From Neurospora intermedia (Eukaryota; Ascomycota; Sordariomycetes; Sordariales; Sordariaceae): DNA of 64,000 bases. Below are positions 11,303 through 22,019 of the stretch, in pieces. The position numbers and the translations under genes are program-made. Where the stretch lies: the NCBI GenBank assembly GCA_037102815.1, contig BTPP01000002.1, positions 2,294,001 to 2,358,000 of the forward strand. The letters are read 5' to 3'. The notes below the pieces were generated by a model that saw nothing but the letters and a program-made list of their open reading frames with translations, was not told the origin of the DNA and did not search any database. Position 1 is the stretch's first letter. Each line of letters starts with the position of its first letter.

Positions 11303-11985
11303 ATCTTCAAAACTCTTATCATGGAAAAAGTGTCGGAATCTTCGTCCTTGAATCTACCAACATACGATGTAGACTCAAAACAGAGCATGCACAACCTACA
11401 AGTTACAAAAGAGCTGAACATTTACAAAGAGGGGGACGAGGACGATCATTCATACAAAGAAAAGATAACAGGAGGGAAGGGAGATACCCGACGTACCGTC
11501 AAACTTGTCAGCTGATACTAGCATAGAAAATATGAGAGGGGTGTAAAGCTAGGAATAGAGAGACGAGTCAATATCGATAACACAACTCACGCTCATCGCA
11601 TGTACGGGACAACAAACCAATCTTTGAGCGGGAACCTCGACTATCAGATGTTGTAGCTGCCAAGATACCTGAGAATGCTGATGCCTCCTTGAAGACTTTG
11701 GTCAGGTTCAGGTAAGGACTTGTGATATATCTCTTCAATTTCTCGGACTTACATGATTCTCTGATGTGTATATGTATAAGCACCTTGTCCCATAAAGAAA
11801 GCGACCAAGTCGCGACCCAAAGCTTTGCGTGTAAACACCTCCATCCCTCTAAGCCCAAGAAAAATGGCTTCCTTCGATTCGTTGTAAGCTCCGCTGCTGC
11901 ATCGTTGATGAGCACATCTTGCAATTGCCGTAGTCGAGTATTGCTGCGCATGCTCATATGAAAGAGCATGGCAGGTTCTTCTTGT
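11303..11985. other. Convergent spacer between SYO1 and the J-protein gene
   Basis: About 680 bases hold the two 3' ends. Small ORFs on both strands have no recognisable family features. Purine-rich AAAGAGG and GAGGACGAGG tracts follow the SYO1 stop. Nothing else is seen. Confidence 0.45.
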
Positions 11986-12758
11986 TCAGCCAATAGGCTT
12001 CAACTTCTTTTTCTTTTTCTTATCCGAATCCCCAGACTTGCCCTTTTGAAACGCGCGCCAACTATCGATGCGCTGGTCTCTCGTCTTCTCCCAGTCCTCT
12101 TCGTGCTGCCTCTTGCGCTTGCGCTGCTCAGCCTCCTCGTCAGCTTTCCGCTGCTCGCGGCCTTCCTCCTGCATCTGCGCCTTGAGCTGTCTACGTCGTC
12201 GCTGCTCGTTCTCGATCAGCACGAACTTGGTCTTCTCCTGCCACTTCTTTTCGAACTCGGCCGTCTTGAGCTCTGGGCTGTCGACCGTCCATTTGTTCTC
12301 GCGAATCAGCAGCATGCGCGCGTCCGCGATGGCTTCGTCTAGGTTCTTGCGGTGCTTCTCCTCCATTAACTCCGTTTGCGCCTTCTTCAGTCGGTCGAAC
12401 GCCTCAGGCGCCAAGGGGTTTTTGGTCTTGTCGGGATGGATCAGCAGGGACTTTTTGCGGTAAGCAATCTTGATGTCGGATTCGGTCACGCCGGGCTTGA
12501 GGCCGAGGACTGAGTAGGCGTCGAGCCGGAAGGCTTTCAGGATACGGTCTATCTCGGCATCCTGTCGGAATTTTGAATGTCAGCAACTACTGAATTGGGA
12601 ATGTAAATGTTGGTATAGTTGGGCGTGGTCGTTGTCTGGCTTGCCTTCTCCCACTCCTTGGCTTCAGATTCCAGCACTTCGAGCGCATCCCGAGTGTCGG
12701 CAGGAGTTTCGTCTTTGACGTCTTTAACGTCCTTCGCGTCCTTAGTATCTGTCGCCAT
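11986..12758 (-). CDS. Spf31/DNAJC8-like J-domain protein, 2 exons with a GC-AG intron, 229 aa
   Basis: Exons are 12758-12645 and 12561-11986. The J domain occupies about residues 50-110: DAEIDRILKAFRLDAYSVLG, then AYRKKSLLIHPDKTKN with the invariant HPD. A long charged helical region follows (Lys/Glu/Arg/Gln-rich, about 120-215), ending in a KKKKKK stretch. This arrangement matches S. pombe Spf31 and human DNAJC8, J proteins associated with the spliceosome. The only possible in-phase junction is AAG|GCAAGC with acceptor GACAG at 12562, a branch-like GCTGAC lying upstream, so the intron (12644-12562, 83 nt) is GC-AG. It is read as a nuclear splicing co-chaperone by family resemblance. It shares a divergent promoter with DBP10. 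Confidence 0.85.
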
Positions 12759-13195
12759 GTTGTCGCCGGAATGGAGGGTCAATCTGAATGCTTGTTTGAT
12801 CAATTACAAAGGGTTGATAGATAAGTAAGTTCTGTTAACCAAACGGAACGCAACTCCGGGGAAGTTTAGGGAAGGAAGTTCAGTAGTTGCGACTTGCGAC
12901 ACCTCCAGGAGCGCGGAAAGCACAGCTAACACACGCCAGCGCTGCCAAGGCAAGCCCATGCAATGGGTGTACTTGATAAGCTGATAATGGATAAATGTCA
13001 CATTGGCCCCACTAAAAAGTCGACCATCCAAAATTTACGGGCGACGGGCAGGCATTGATGGCTACAGTAGACAAGAGACCCCAACTCCCCAAGACCCCAT
13101 CATCATCACCACCAAACTCCAACCCACCCGTCCGTCTTTGCATCTTCAATTAGCGATTTGTGCTGCAATTGGCAGCAAGATAACCCTCGCCCACC
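12759..13195. promoter_or_regulatory. Divergent promoter of the J-protein gene and DBP10
   Basis: A 437-bp spacer lies between two divergent ATGs. The DBP10-proximal half contains CA- and CT-rich tracts (about 13085-13150), as expected of a leader. No site is strong enough to name. Confidence 0.4.
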
Positions 13196-16066
13196 ATGCC
13201 TAGACGCGCGGCGTCCCCCACACCGTCCGAGAATGAGGTTGACATCGCGGGTGCTTTGTTCAACAACGACAGCGACTTTGAAGACAACAGCAGCAAGCAC
13301 CACACCAAGAAGGGAGCTGTTACGAACAGCGGTCTTGACCTCGATTTCAACGATCTTCTCGGTAACGGCGATGATGGACTACCTAGCTTTAATGGCGAGG
13401 GCGATGATGACGAAGCCTTTATCGCTTCGCTCACACGGAGCTCGCAAAGAAAGTCCTCCAACATTCAGGGCAAATCAGTCAAGAAGGGTGGAGGTTTCCA
13501 GGCAATGGGTGCGTAGTCTTCCGTTCCATGGCATAAGTCGATGATGCTTGGGGCAGCCGCTGATATTCTCCTAGGTCTAAACGCCCATCTCCTTCGAGCG
13601 ATTACCAGAAAAGGCTTCTCTGTCCCGACCCCCATTCAGCGCAAAGCGATCCCCCTGATTCTAGAAAGAAAAGATGTGGTCGGCATGGCCAGAACCGGTT
13701 CCGGAAAGACTGCAGCTTTCGTTATCCCCATGATTGAGAGGTTGAAGGGGCACAGTCCACGTGTTGGTTCGAGGGCGCTCATCATGTCTCCCTCGCGTGA
13801 ACTTGCGTTGCAGACCCTCAAGGTCGTCAAGGAACTCGGCAGAGGTACCGATCTAAAGACCGTATTGCTCGTCGGTGGTGACAGCCTGGAAGAACAGTTC
13901 GGTATGATGGCGTCGAATCCCGATATTATCATCGCCACACCCGGTCGTTTCCTCCATCTCAAAGTCGAAATGAACCTCTCATTGGCCTCCATTAAATACG
14001 TTGTCTTCGATGAAGCCGATCGCCTCTTCGAAATGGGTTTCGCTACCGAGCTGACCGAAATTCTTCACGCCCTCCCTCCTTCCAGACAGACGCTTCTTTT
14101 CTCTGCGACGCTCCCATCGTCCTTGGTCGAATTCGCCAGAGCCGGTCTTCAAGAGCCAAGCCTTGTCAGGTTGGATGCCGAAACCAAGGTGTCACCCGAC
14201 CTCGAGAGTGCTTTCTTCGCAGTAAAGGGAGGTGAAAAAGAGGGTGCTCTTCTCCATCTTCTCCACGACGTCATCAAGGTCCCGCTGGGTCCGCCCGAGG
14301 GCACAAAGGAAGAGAGTGACGAACTGCAGGCGAGGAAAAGGAAACGCGAGTATAGGCCCAATCCTAAGGAGAAGCCGACGGAATACTCGACCATCGTCTT
14401 CACAGCAACGAAACATCACGTCGAGTACATTGCGAACCTGCTGAAACTCGCAGGCTTTGCCGTGTCCTACGTTTACGGTTCGCTTGACCAGACGGCCCGT
14501 TTGATCCAAGTTGACAACTTCCGTCGGGGAAGGACACATATTCTCGTGGTTACCGATGTCGCCGCCCGTGGTATCGATATGCCTGCTCTCGCCAACGTCA
14601 TCAACTACGATTTCCCATCTCAGCCCAAGATCTTTGTCCATCGTGTTGGTCGTACAGCTCGTGCGGGTCAGCGTGGTTGGGCTTATGGTTTGGTCCGTCA
14701 GTCAGACGTACCATATCTACTTGATCTACAGCTCTTCCTGGGAAGGAAACTTATCATCGGCCACGACCAAAAGAACCCTTCCTTCGCGGCAGACGTCGTA
14801 GTCGGAACACTAAAGAGAGATGGAGTGGATGTTAACATTGAGTGGGTTGAGAAGGCGCTCAAGGAGAGTGCTGATCTCAAGGCCCTGAAGGGTGTTGCCG
14901 CAAAGGCCGAGAAGCTCTACATGAAGACGAGGAATTCTGCGTCGAGCCAGAGCGCAAAGAGAGCCCGCGAAGTTACGCAGTCCAGGGGCTGGACACAACT
15001 CCATCCTCTGTTTGGAGAAGAAGCCGCTGAAGCACAGGCAGCTCGCGATGATCTTCTCAGCAGGATAAACCGCTTCAAGCCCCAGGAAACCATCTTTGAA
15101 CTTGGCCCTAAGGGCAAGTCTAGCCGCAATAAGGCCGCGGAAGTTGTACGAAATATGCGTTCCAGATTCAAGGAGCGCAAGACTGCCAACGACGAAGATG
15201 ATGAGGACGTGGACATGGAAGATGCCGAGGGTAAACCTGACGGTGAGGAGACCAATGCGTTTGAAGACTTTGAGGATGAGGAAGAGGAGGGAGAGGCGGA
15301 AGAGGCAGAAGAGGCGGAGGCCAAGGAAGACCCATACGCCGACGACTCGGATTCGGAGATGGAGGTTACAGTATCCAGCAGCATGCACACGAAGAAGAAG
15401 GGTGGCCCGGTCAATTTCCAAGACCCCGAGATCTTCATGTCCTACACGCCTCGCACCACTAGCCTTGCGGAGGAGAAGGCTTACGGTGTTCACTCGGGCG
15501 GCTACAGCGGCAACAGCTTCGTCGAGGCCGCTCGCGACGCTACCATGGACCTGACCAACGACGAGAGTGCCAAGAACTTCGGTCTGCCCACGAAATCCAA
15601 GATGCGTTGGGACAAGCGTCACAGCAAGTACGTGGCGGTCGCCAACGATGAGGACGGCTCCAAGGGCGCCAAGATGATTCGTGGCGAGTCCGGTGTCAAG
15701 ATTGCCGCCTCGTTCAAGAGCGGCCGCTTCGACCGGTGGCGCAAGGATAACCGTCTCGGCAAGTTGCCCACGGTTGGCGAGACGGAGAAGTCGCAGCTCA
15801 TCCGCAACTTCGGAGCCCAGCCTGGCCAACCGCGGTACAAGCACAAGATGGAGAAGGCGCCCAAGGATGCGGACAAGTTCAGAGACGATTACCACGTCCG
15901 CAAGAAGCGTGTTGCCGAAGCCAAGGAGAAGAGAATCGGCAAGTACAAGGATGGTGAGGGTAGCAAGAGGGAGCTCAAGACTGCCACGGATATCCGCAAG
16001 GCAAGGGCGGTCGCGGAGAAGAAGCGCGAGAAGAATGCTAGGCCGGCGAAGAGGCAGAAGAGGTGA
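13196..16066 (+). CDS. dbp10: DEAD-box ATP-dependent RNA helicase Dbp10, 2 exons, 934 aa
   Basis: Exons are 13196-13508 and 13575-16066; the 66-nt intron rejoins FQAMG to [14 protein letters not shown]. Dbp10 is a nucleolar helicase of 60S ribosomal-subunit assembly. Visible motifs are the Q motif ([14 protein letters not shown], about 118-131), motif I ARTGSGKT (143-150), motif II DEAD (250-253), motif III SAT (281-283) and motif [12 protein letters not shown] (about 460-469). An acidic low-complexity block lies at about 640-705. The DBP10CT-type C-terminal region is followed by a Lys/Arg-rich tail ([11 protein letters not shown]). The N-terminal acidic segment with [10 protein letters not shown] is also characteristic. 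Length is close to yeast Dbp10. The gene lies near SYO1, another 60S biogenesis factor. Confidence 0.95.
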
Positions 16067-18487
16067 AGCGGTTGTTGAATTAATACCGAGGGGCGGTTTG
16101 TTTTCAGGAGTAGCAAGTAGCTCTAGCTTACCCAAATCAAGACACAGCCAACAGCCCAACTGAAGACCAAATTGGTGCCTCCCAACGCAATCACATGGTC
16201 CTACACCGGATGGAGGCCTTGGAAAACGAATGGTTGTTGATCATTGGCCACGTTTGTGATACAGTCGTGTAAGGTACTGGCAGACGGTACGTCTATCCAC
16301 GTGCAATGGCTGCAGCCCAAAGCCGGTGTTGGGTATCGGCTTGATTTTGAAGGATACCAAGTCTATTGGCTTGCCATTTCGCGCGACTTTCTTCGGTATG
16401 AGGACTCATTGCTACATTGGCTGGTGTGTTGCTTGTGGCCCGTACCTCGTAGATGTTTTGAGAATCCTGACCCCCTCCCCAACAGGTATGTACTATCAAA
16501 GAAGTGGGTGAAGAAAGCCTCTGCCCAACCACACCACAACCACCAAAGACGAAATGTGAAAAGCCAAGGAAAACAAGCTTTTGCCCAGCTCGATCCATTG
16601 ACGATGGAACATCCCCGTCTGGCTTCACAGAACGGGAAGTGTGGCAGACCTAAGCATTCACCTACCAGACAAGCAGGTGGAAATCTCATGGCATTCCATG
16701 GCAATTGCTTGGCTCAAAAGCTTGATTGCACTTTTCATTAACAAGGTTTGGATTGTGAATATGTTCGGTGCCTTGTAACACTATGTTGTAAGAAAAGCGG
16801 TGGCTGGTAGCCGGTGATGGTTTATACTGGCCAACCCAAAGCTTGTGTGTCTTGTCGCCACTCAAACATATCGAGATCCTATAGGTCACAGGCGTACTTC
16901 TAACAAGCTGTTTCGTTTTCTAATTGTTCTGATATTTGAAGTCTGGTTTTTGGGATAGAATAAATTCCAGCGCGGGTATCGACGTCATACAAGGGTCGTG
17001 GGCCTTAGCGTAGAGAGGCCTAGACTAAACTTTTATCCGGTAGCTGCCGAACAGGTACTGTTAACCCTGCAAATAACGATATGAGGTATAACGAGATCCT
17101 AGCCATAACGATCAAACCCCCTGAAACCGGCTGGATCGTCCATTGAAGGGTTAACAGTACACTGGGAAGCATCAACTTGCACTTTTATGCATGTGAGGAA
17201 TGCCACCTGCCTGGCTAGCAGTTGGTAATGAAGGTAATGAAGGCAAACGTAGAGAAGTCGTGAAAATATGAAATTGGGATGCCATGTCGTTTTCGCAAGA
17301 CGATGTTTCAAGCGTGTGGAGGTGTGCACGATGACCTTGATACTATCGGTGTGATGAGCCGGTAATTTACGTACGATTGAATAGACGACATTCTGCAATG
17401 CGACTGGACCTGGCGTGCCTGCAGGTGGATAGGCTCCTCTTCTTACGTTTCGCGCCTAAGAAATACCCAATTACATTTTCCATACTTACCATTTCGCATG
17501 CGCACGATTACGTGTTAAAGTTAGCTAGTCAGGATCGTCAGCCAGTCTTGCTCCATTCATGATGCGCTGGAGATGGAGTCAGTCTTGCCGCCGTGGAGAA
17601 TATTCGGCTAGAGCAAGGTACGATTGTCTAATGCAGAGAGGAGGCGGCCTCCCTTTGTTTGCCAAGTTTGAGTGTTTGAGTATGAACGAAGAAGAACCAC
17701 CAACAATATGGTGTAGAGGTAGGTAGGTAGGTACTAGTTGGTAGGGTAGGGTCTTCTTTCTTTGAAAGGGATAGGATAGGAACGCCGAAATTGGGTGATG
17801 GGAAAGCTCACCTGATGAGGTACTACCTATGTGTACCCATCAATTTAACCCCAGTCCTTGTCATTCACTCGTTGCCATCGTCCATATGTGTCGGCCATTC
17901 TGCCATTCCAGGTTCCATCAATCGATAGTTTGTTCTCCCTTTGACCATATTTTTTCGCTTCCTAGACAAAATCTCTGGTCCAATCCTCCTCCCTTCTTTC
18001 AGAAGACCAGTGCGCCTCTCCTCTATTGCGCATACATTGCCTATCCCTCGACGATTGTCAACGGGTGATCGGATCGCCAACGTCTCATTTTGTTAAAAGG
18101 GTTTAATTTCGGCGCTTTCCTAACTTGTCAGGGAAAGTCACATTCGTCAACTCGATCCTACAACTCTTCTCCTAAACAACATTCCGCTTGTTAACGTTTT
18201 CAACACCATCGCCGAGACTTGCTCCTGGAGAGCGCATTGGCAGAGCAAAGACAAAAAAATACCCAGCAACGAGGGCCCAGCAATCTCGCATTTCGATTGG
18301 CATCTCTCCCACATTCTGATTTCGAACTGACCCGAGACCCGAACACATCACCGAAAAAACAACGGCAATCCTTTCTACGGGCGCGACATCGAGGTGGACG
18401 ACACGACTACAAGGCCTTCAAGGCGTTCTGGCTAAGGGGCGAAACGCGAGCGCAAGTTGAGAAAAAAAATCAAGCAATCGAGTAATC
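16067..18487. other. Gene-poor region upstream of the CAX gene
   Basis: The first 150 bases hold the DBP10 3' end. The longest frame, a 165-codon stretch at 16244-16741 (+), begins at TTG and resembles no family I know, so I do not call it. A GGTAGGTAGGTAGGTA microrepeat lies near 17719-17735. The last 600 bases (about 17,880-18,487) are pyrimidine-rich, then A-rich, and probably form a long leader of the antiporter mRNA. Confidence 0.4.
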
Positions 18488-20734
18488 ATGGCTTGTAAGT
18501 ATCTTGCATATGCCCAATCACATCAACACCCACCAATCCCCAAATGCCGAACCTTCATGCCCTCCATGCGGTGCCCAATACAAAATTGGCCGCCCTGCGC
18601 ATGCGCAAATAGTCACCTCTCCTGCCTAACGGGGCTGTGTACTCTCACTCTTTGCTCCAACGTTACCACTGAACTCCCAGCGTGCACTTTCGTGGCCAGC
18701 TTAACAAAGATACATCATCCTTGGTTCGCGAGTGTGGGATCACAAAATCTATGGATACAGGCCTCGATTGAGCCAGCAAGCATTCTACGCTATGAATTGA
18801 AACAATTCTAACGCAATGTCTTATCACCTAGTCAACAATTACAGGGTGAGACAGGAGGCGCATCGCGTGAGCCGCGACAGCAACTCGATCATGAACCCTT
18901 GGCGAAACAAGAGAAGCTCAACCTGGGATGTGCCCGAGTCACAACGCTACTCTCAGCCGCCGATGGCGCACGAAGGACTTGATGATGCACTGCCCATCAA
19001 ACACTCAGTAACAGCACCATCACGAACATCAAACGGCTACGACAGTGCAAATGGAGAGCCCTCCTACAACCCCAAGAATATCGAGATGCAGGACATGGAG
19101 CCCGCCAGCCAGATGACTGGGCTCACAGGGGACACAAATGTGGAATCGGCACAGGCTTCTGCGGGTTCCGCACATCAACGTGACGGCAGCCTTGGTCTTG
19201 TGCGCAAGAGGACAATAGGCGTCAATGATTCGCGGACCGAACTGAACGGCGCAGGACAAAAGGTGGTCGAGGAGGAAAAGAAGAAGAAGCAGAGGACTTT
19301 CTTCAAGCACCTCCAACCCAAGGAGCCGTTCACCGTGGGGAATCAAATTCGACGCACACTTTTGAACTCGTGGCTCAACGTTCTACTCGTCGCGGCGCCG
19401 ATAGGTATCGCGATCAACTATGTTGAGTCAGTACCCCGCGTTGCGGTGTTCGTTGTCAATTTCATTGCCATCATTCCTCTTGCGGCAATGCTGGGTTTTG
19501 CGACGGAGGAAATTGCACTGAGAACGGGCGAAGTAATGGGCGGACTTTTGAATGCCAGTTTTGGGTAAGTATCAGCTTCATGGGTTAGGGCGGTAGAGAA
19601 CAGTGCTAACACTCCCACCATAGTAATGCTGTTGAGTTGATTGTGGCGGTTATTGCTTTGACGCACGACGAGATTGTCGTCGTACAGACTTCGCTCATTG
19701 GCAGTATCCTGTCCAACCTTCTTCTAGTCATGGGAATGTGCTTCTTCTGCGGTGGTCTCAACAGACCGGAACAGTATTTCAACACGACCGTTGCCCAAAC
19801 AGCGGCGAGTTTGCTTGCGCTTGCCGTCGCCAGTGTCATTGTACCCACGGTCTTTGATATGGCTGCGGACACACCGCCCGAAAAGGTGGCACAAATTTCA
19901 CGCGGCGTCTCCATTATTCTGCTTTTTGTTTACGGTGGTTATCTTTTGTTCCAGCTAAAGACTCACTCCTCCGTCTTCGCCGAAGAGAGTCAGAAGGTCG
20001 CAGCCAAGCCTTTCAACTTCCGAGGCGGCCATGATCTCAAGGACGGCGCCATTGCCCAGGGCTTGGTAGGCCCTGCTGGTATGGTAGGAGGCCACGCGGT
20101 TCCTACGCAGGACAACAATGAGAACATCCGCCACCACCTGGACACTGCGACCCATCAGGAGGAGGAGGACGAGGAGGAGGAGGGCGAGGAACCGCAGCTG
20201 CACTTCATTGTCGCCGTTGCCACCCTGGTCATCTGCACCGTGATCATCGCATTTTGCGCCGAGTACATGGTCGACGGCATCAGTGCCATTACCGACGGAG
20301 ACAAGGTCAGCAAAGAATTCGTTGGCCTGATTCTGCTGCCCATCGTCGGAAATGCCGCCGAGCACGCCACTGCTGTTACGGTGGCCATTAAGGACAAGAT
20401 GGATCTGGCTATTGGTGTAGCCGTTGGTTCGAGCATGCAGGTCGCCTTGTTCGTCATCCCTCTGCTCGTTATTATCGGCTGGGGAATGGGCATCGAGGAC
20501 ATGTCGCTCAGCTTCGACACGTTTCAGGTGGCGGTCATGTTTGTTTCGGTGCTGCTGGTTAACTACCTCATTGCAGACGGAAAGAGCCACTGGCTCGAGG
20601 GAATGCTGCTTATCTGTCTGTATCTCATCGTGGCTGTCTGCGCTTGGTGTAAGTTTGGCGATAACTCCCCAACCTCTTTGGCGCTCTTTGATGCTAACGT
20701 GTTCTTCTCCACAGTTTACCCGAATGGCCCCTAG
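18488..20734 (+). CDS. Vacuolar-type Ca2+/H+ exchanger (CAX/VCX1 family), 4 exons, 594 aa
   Basis: Exons are 18488-18494, 18832-19564, 19624-20648 and 20715-20734. The seven-base first exon (ATGGCTT) is supported by a GTAAGT donor, a CTAAC branch site and a CCTAG acceptor, joining Met-Ala-Phe to the downstream frame. CAX proteins move Ca2+ (and Mn2+) into the vacuole in exchange for H+. A cytosolic N-terminus of about 180 residues precedes the 11-TM core. Both alpha-repeat signatures are present: FGNAVELIVA (about 246-255) and GNAAEHATAV (489-498). A central acidic loop ([11 protein letters not shown], about 428-440) separates the two halves. The mRNA end is split so that the final exon adds only YPNGP after TM11. 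Introns 2 and 3 are 59 and 66 nt; the last is stop-free and of length 3n. Confidence 0.93.
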
Positions 20735-21225
20735 TAAACCTAAACCACAGCCCAAAACAACTTGATGAAGATGGATACGATGCCCGATTTCGATTAGATA
20801 CATATTATACGTTTTGAGAAGAATGACACGTTATTCCAGTTGGCACGTCGTCCTTTTTGCTCGCTTCTTATGACACAACATTTCTTAGCTAGCACGCACC
20901 AAATTTCTATTACAAAGAAGCAAGCAGGCAGCCCAACCACACCATCTTACCCAACGTTCATATTTTAGAATAGATATCGTCAATTTTCACGATGGGGCAT
21001 CGAGCCACACTAATAGACTGATGAGCATCTATCCATCAAAACGAAGGAAATGGGAAAGGAGAAATACTCTTTCGAATGGGATAGACAATAAGGAACATCG
21101 TAGAAAAGAAACGGAGAGACGAAAATCGGAGAGGGAGAGAATAGCATGAACGAAAATACATTGCCATTTTGATGAGAGGATATAAACCCGCTGCCAGCAG
21201 CATTCTTTCAACAATTGAGAAACAT
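20735..21225. other. Spacer between the CAX gene and tRNA-Asn
   Basis: The CAX 3' untranslated region is probably within the first 200 bases. The purine-rich stretch 21,040-21,150 (GGAAATGGGAAAGG and similar) lies upstream of the tRNA. No gene is seen. Confidence 0.45.
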
Positions 21226-21299
21226 TCCCTCGTGGCGCAATTGGCTAGCGCGTCAGACTGTTAATCTGGAGGCTGTAAGTTCGATCCTTACCGAGGGAG
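21226..21299 (+). tRNA. tRNA-Asn (anticodon GTT), no intron
   Basis: The 74-nt cloverleaf is complete. Acceptor arms TCCCTCG (21226-21232) and CGAGGGA (21292-21298) pair, with G as discriminator. The anticodon stem TCAGA/TCTGG encloses the loop CTGTTAA, giving anticodon GTT, which reads AAC and AAT. The T arm is GTAAG-TTCGATC-CTTAC. The A-box region is TGGCGCAATTGGCTAGCGCG and the B-box GTTCGATCC. CCA is not encoded, as in eukaryotes. Confidence 0.97.
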
Positions 21300-21311
21300 G
21301 TTCAAATCTCA

Positions 21312-21332
21312 TTTTTTGCGTTATTTTTTTTT
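21312..21332 (+). terminator. RNA polymerase III terminator of tRNA-Asn
   Basis: T runs follow the tRNA: six at 21312-21317 and nine at 21324-21332. This is the normal Pol III stop signal on the coding strand. Confidence 0.8.
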
Positions 21333-22019
21333 GTCTTCGAGCGACTTGGATTTTGGTGATGCGATGCAGTGTGGATGGGGCAGGACGTACTTAACCGTGC
21401 TGCACCTCATCATTATTCCTTTTTCTCTTTGGACGATTTGCTCCGTCCTGCTACCTATCTATCCTGAAACGGAAGGATATTTACATATGTCGGCAATTTA
21501 GTGCGAGTCCACGACAGAGATACCTACCTACGAATTGGTGTTGCGGACTGAAGCTATACGGAAGCTTTACATACTTGTTTCGATACAGGCGGGTCTCCAT
21601 GGTGAAGGAAGCAGTTACCACCAAGCGATACGAATTCGTCGTTGGTCTTTGATAGCGGTCATCCTAGCAAGGAATAGTTGCGACTTTCAAGATGTCGTGC
21701 GACCTGACTGACAGCAAGCAAGCAGGATACGGTATCTCACGAAAGTGGAGTATCACTCATTATGCCTGAATGCTCGCTATCCAAGCTCTCCAAGGTAGTG
21801 ACCTGGGATGGCATCAAAGCACCTTTACGGAAGGTAGCGATACTTCCACTTAGTATTATTGAAACCATGTTCCGCTGTCTGTCATGCTTTATTCGATCTC
21901 CATACATAACTTTACATCTTCTCAAGTACTATCCATGACCATCAAACTCCTCAAACCCATCCATCCTATTCCACCTTCCCCCTTTTCACCCTCTCTTACC
22001 ACCTCCCACGCTCTCTCCC
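21333..22019. other. Spacer between tRNA-Asn and the 3' end of IML1
   Basis: About 690 bases without a supported gene. The last 120 bases are the IML1 3' region. No repeat or relic is recognised. Confidence 0.45.

Noticed and set aside
14810-16159. 449-codon open frame antisense to DBP10
   Set aside because: It mirrors the codon-biased GC-rich helicase exon, is Leu/Arg-rich and has no domain. It is a shadow frame.
16244-16741. 165-codon frame between DBP10 and the CAX gene
   Set aside because: It begins with TTG, has no domain or homologue I recognise, lacks fungal leader features, and overlaps an equally open minus-strand frame.
19955-20803. 282-codon frame antisense to the CAX gene
   Set aside because: It lies wholly opposite the exchanger exons, has biased composition and no recognisable domain.
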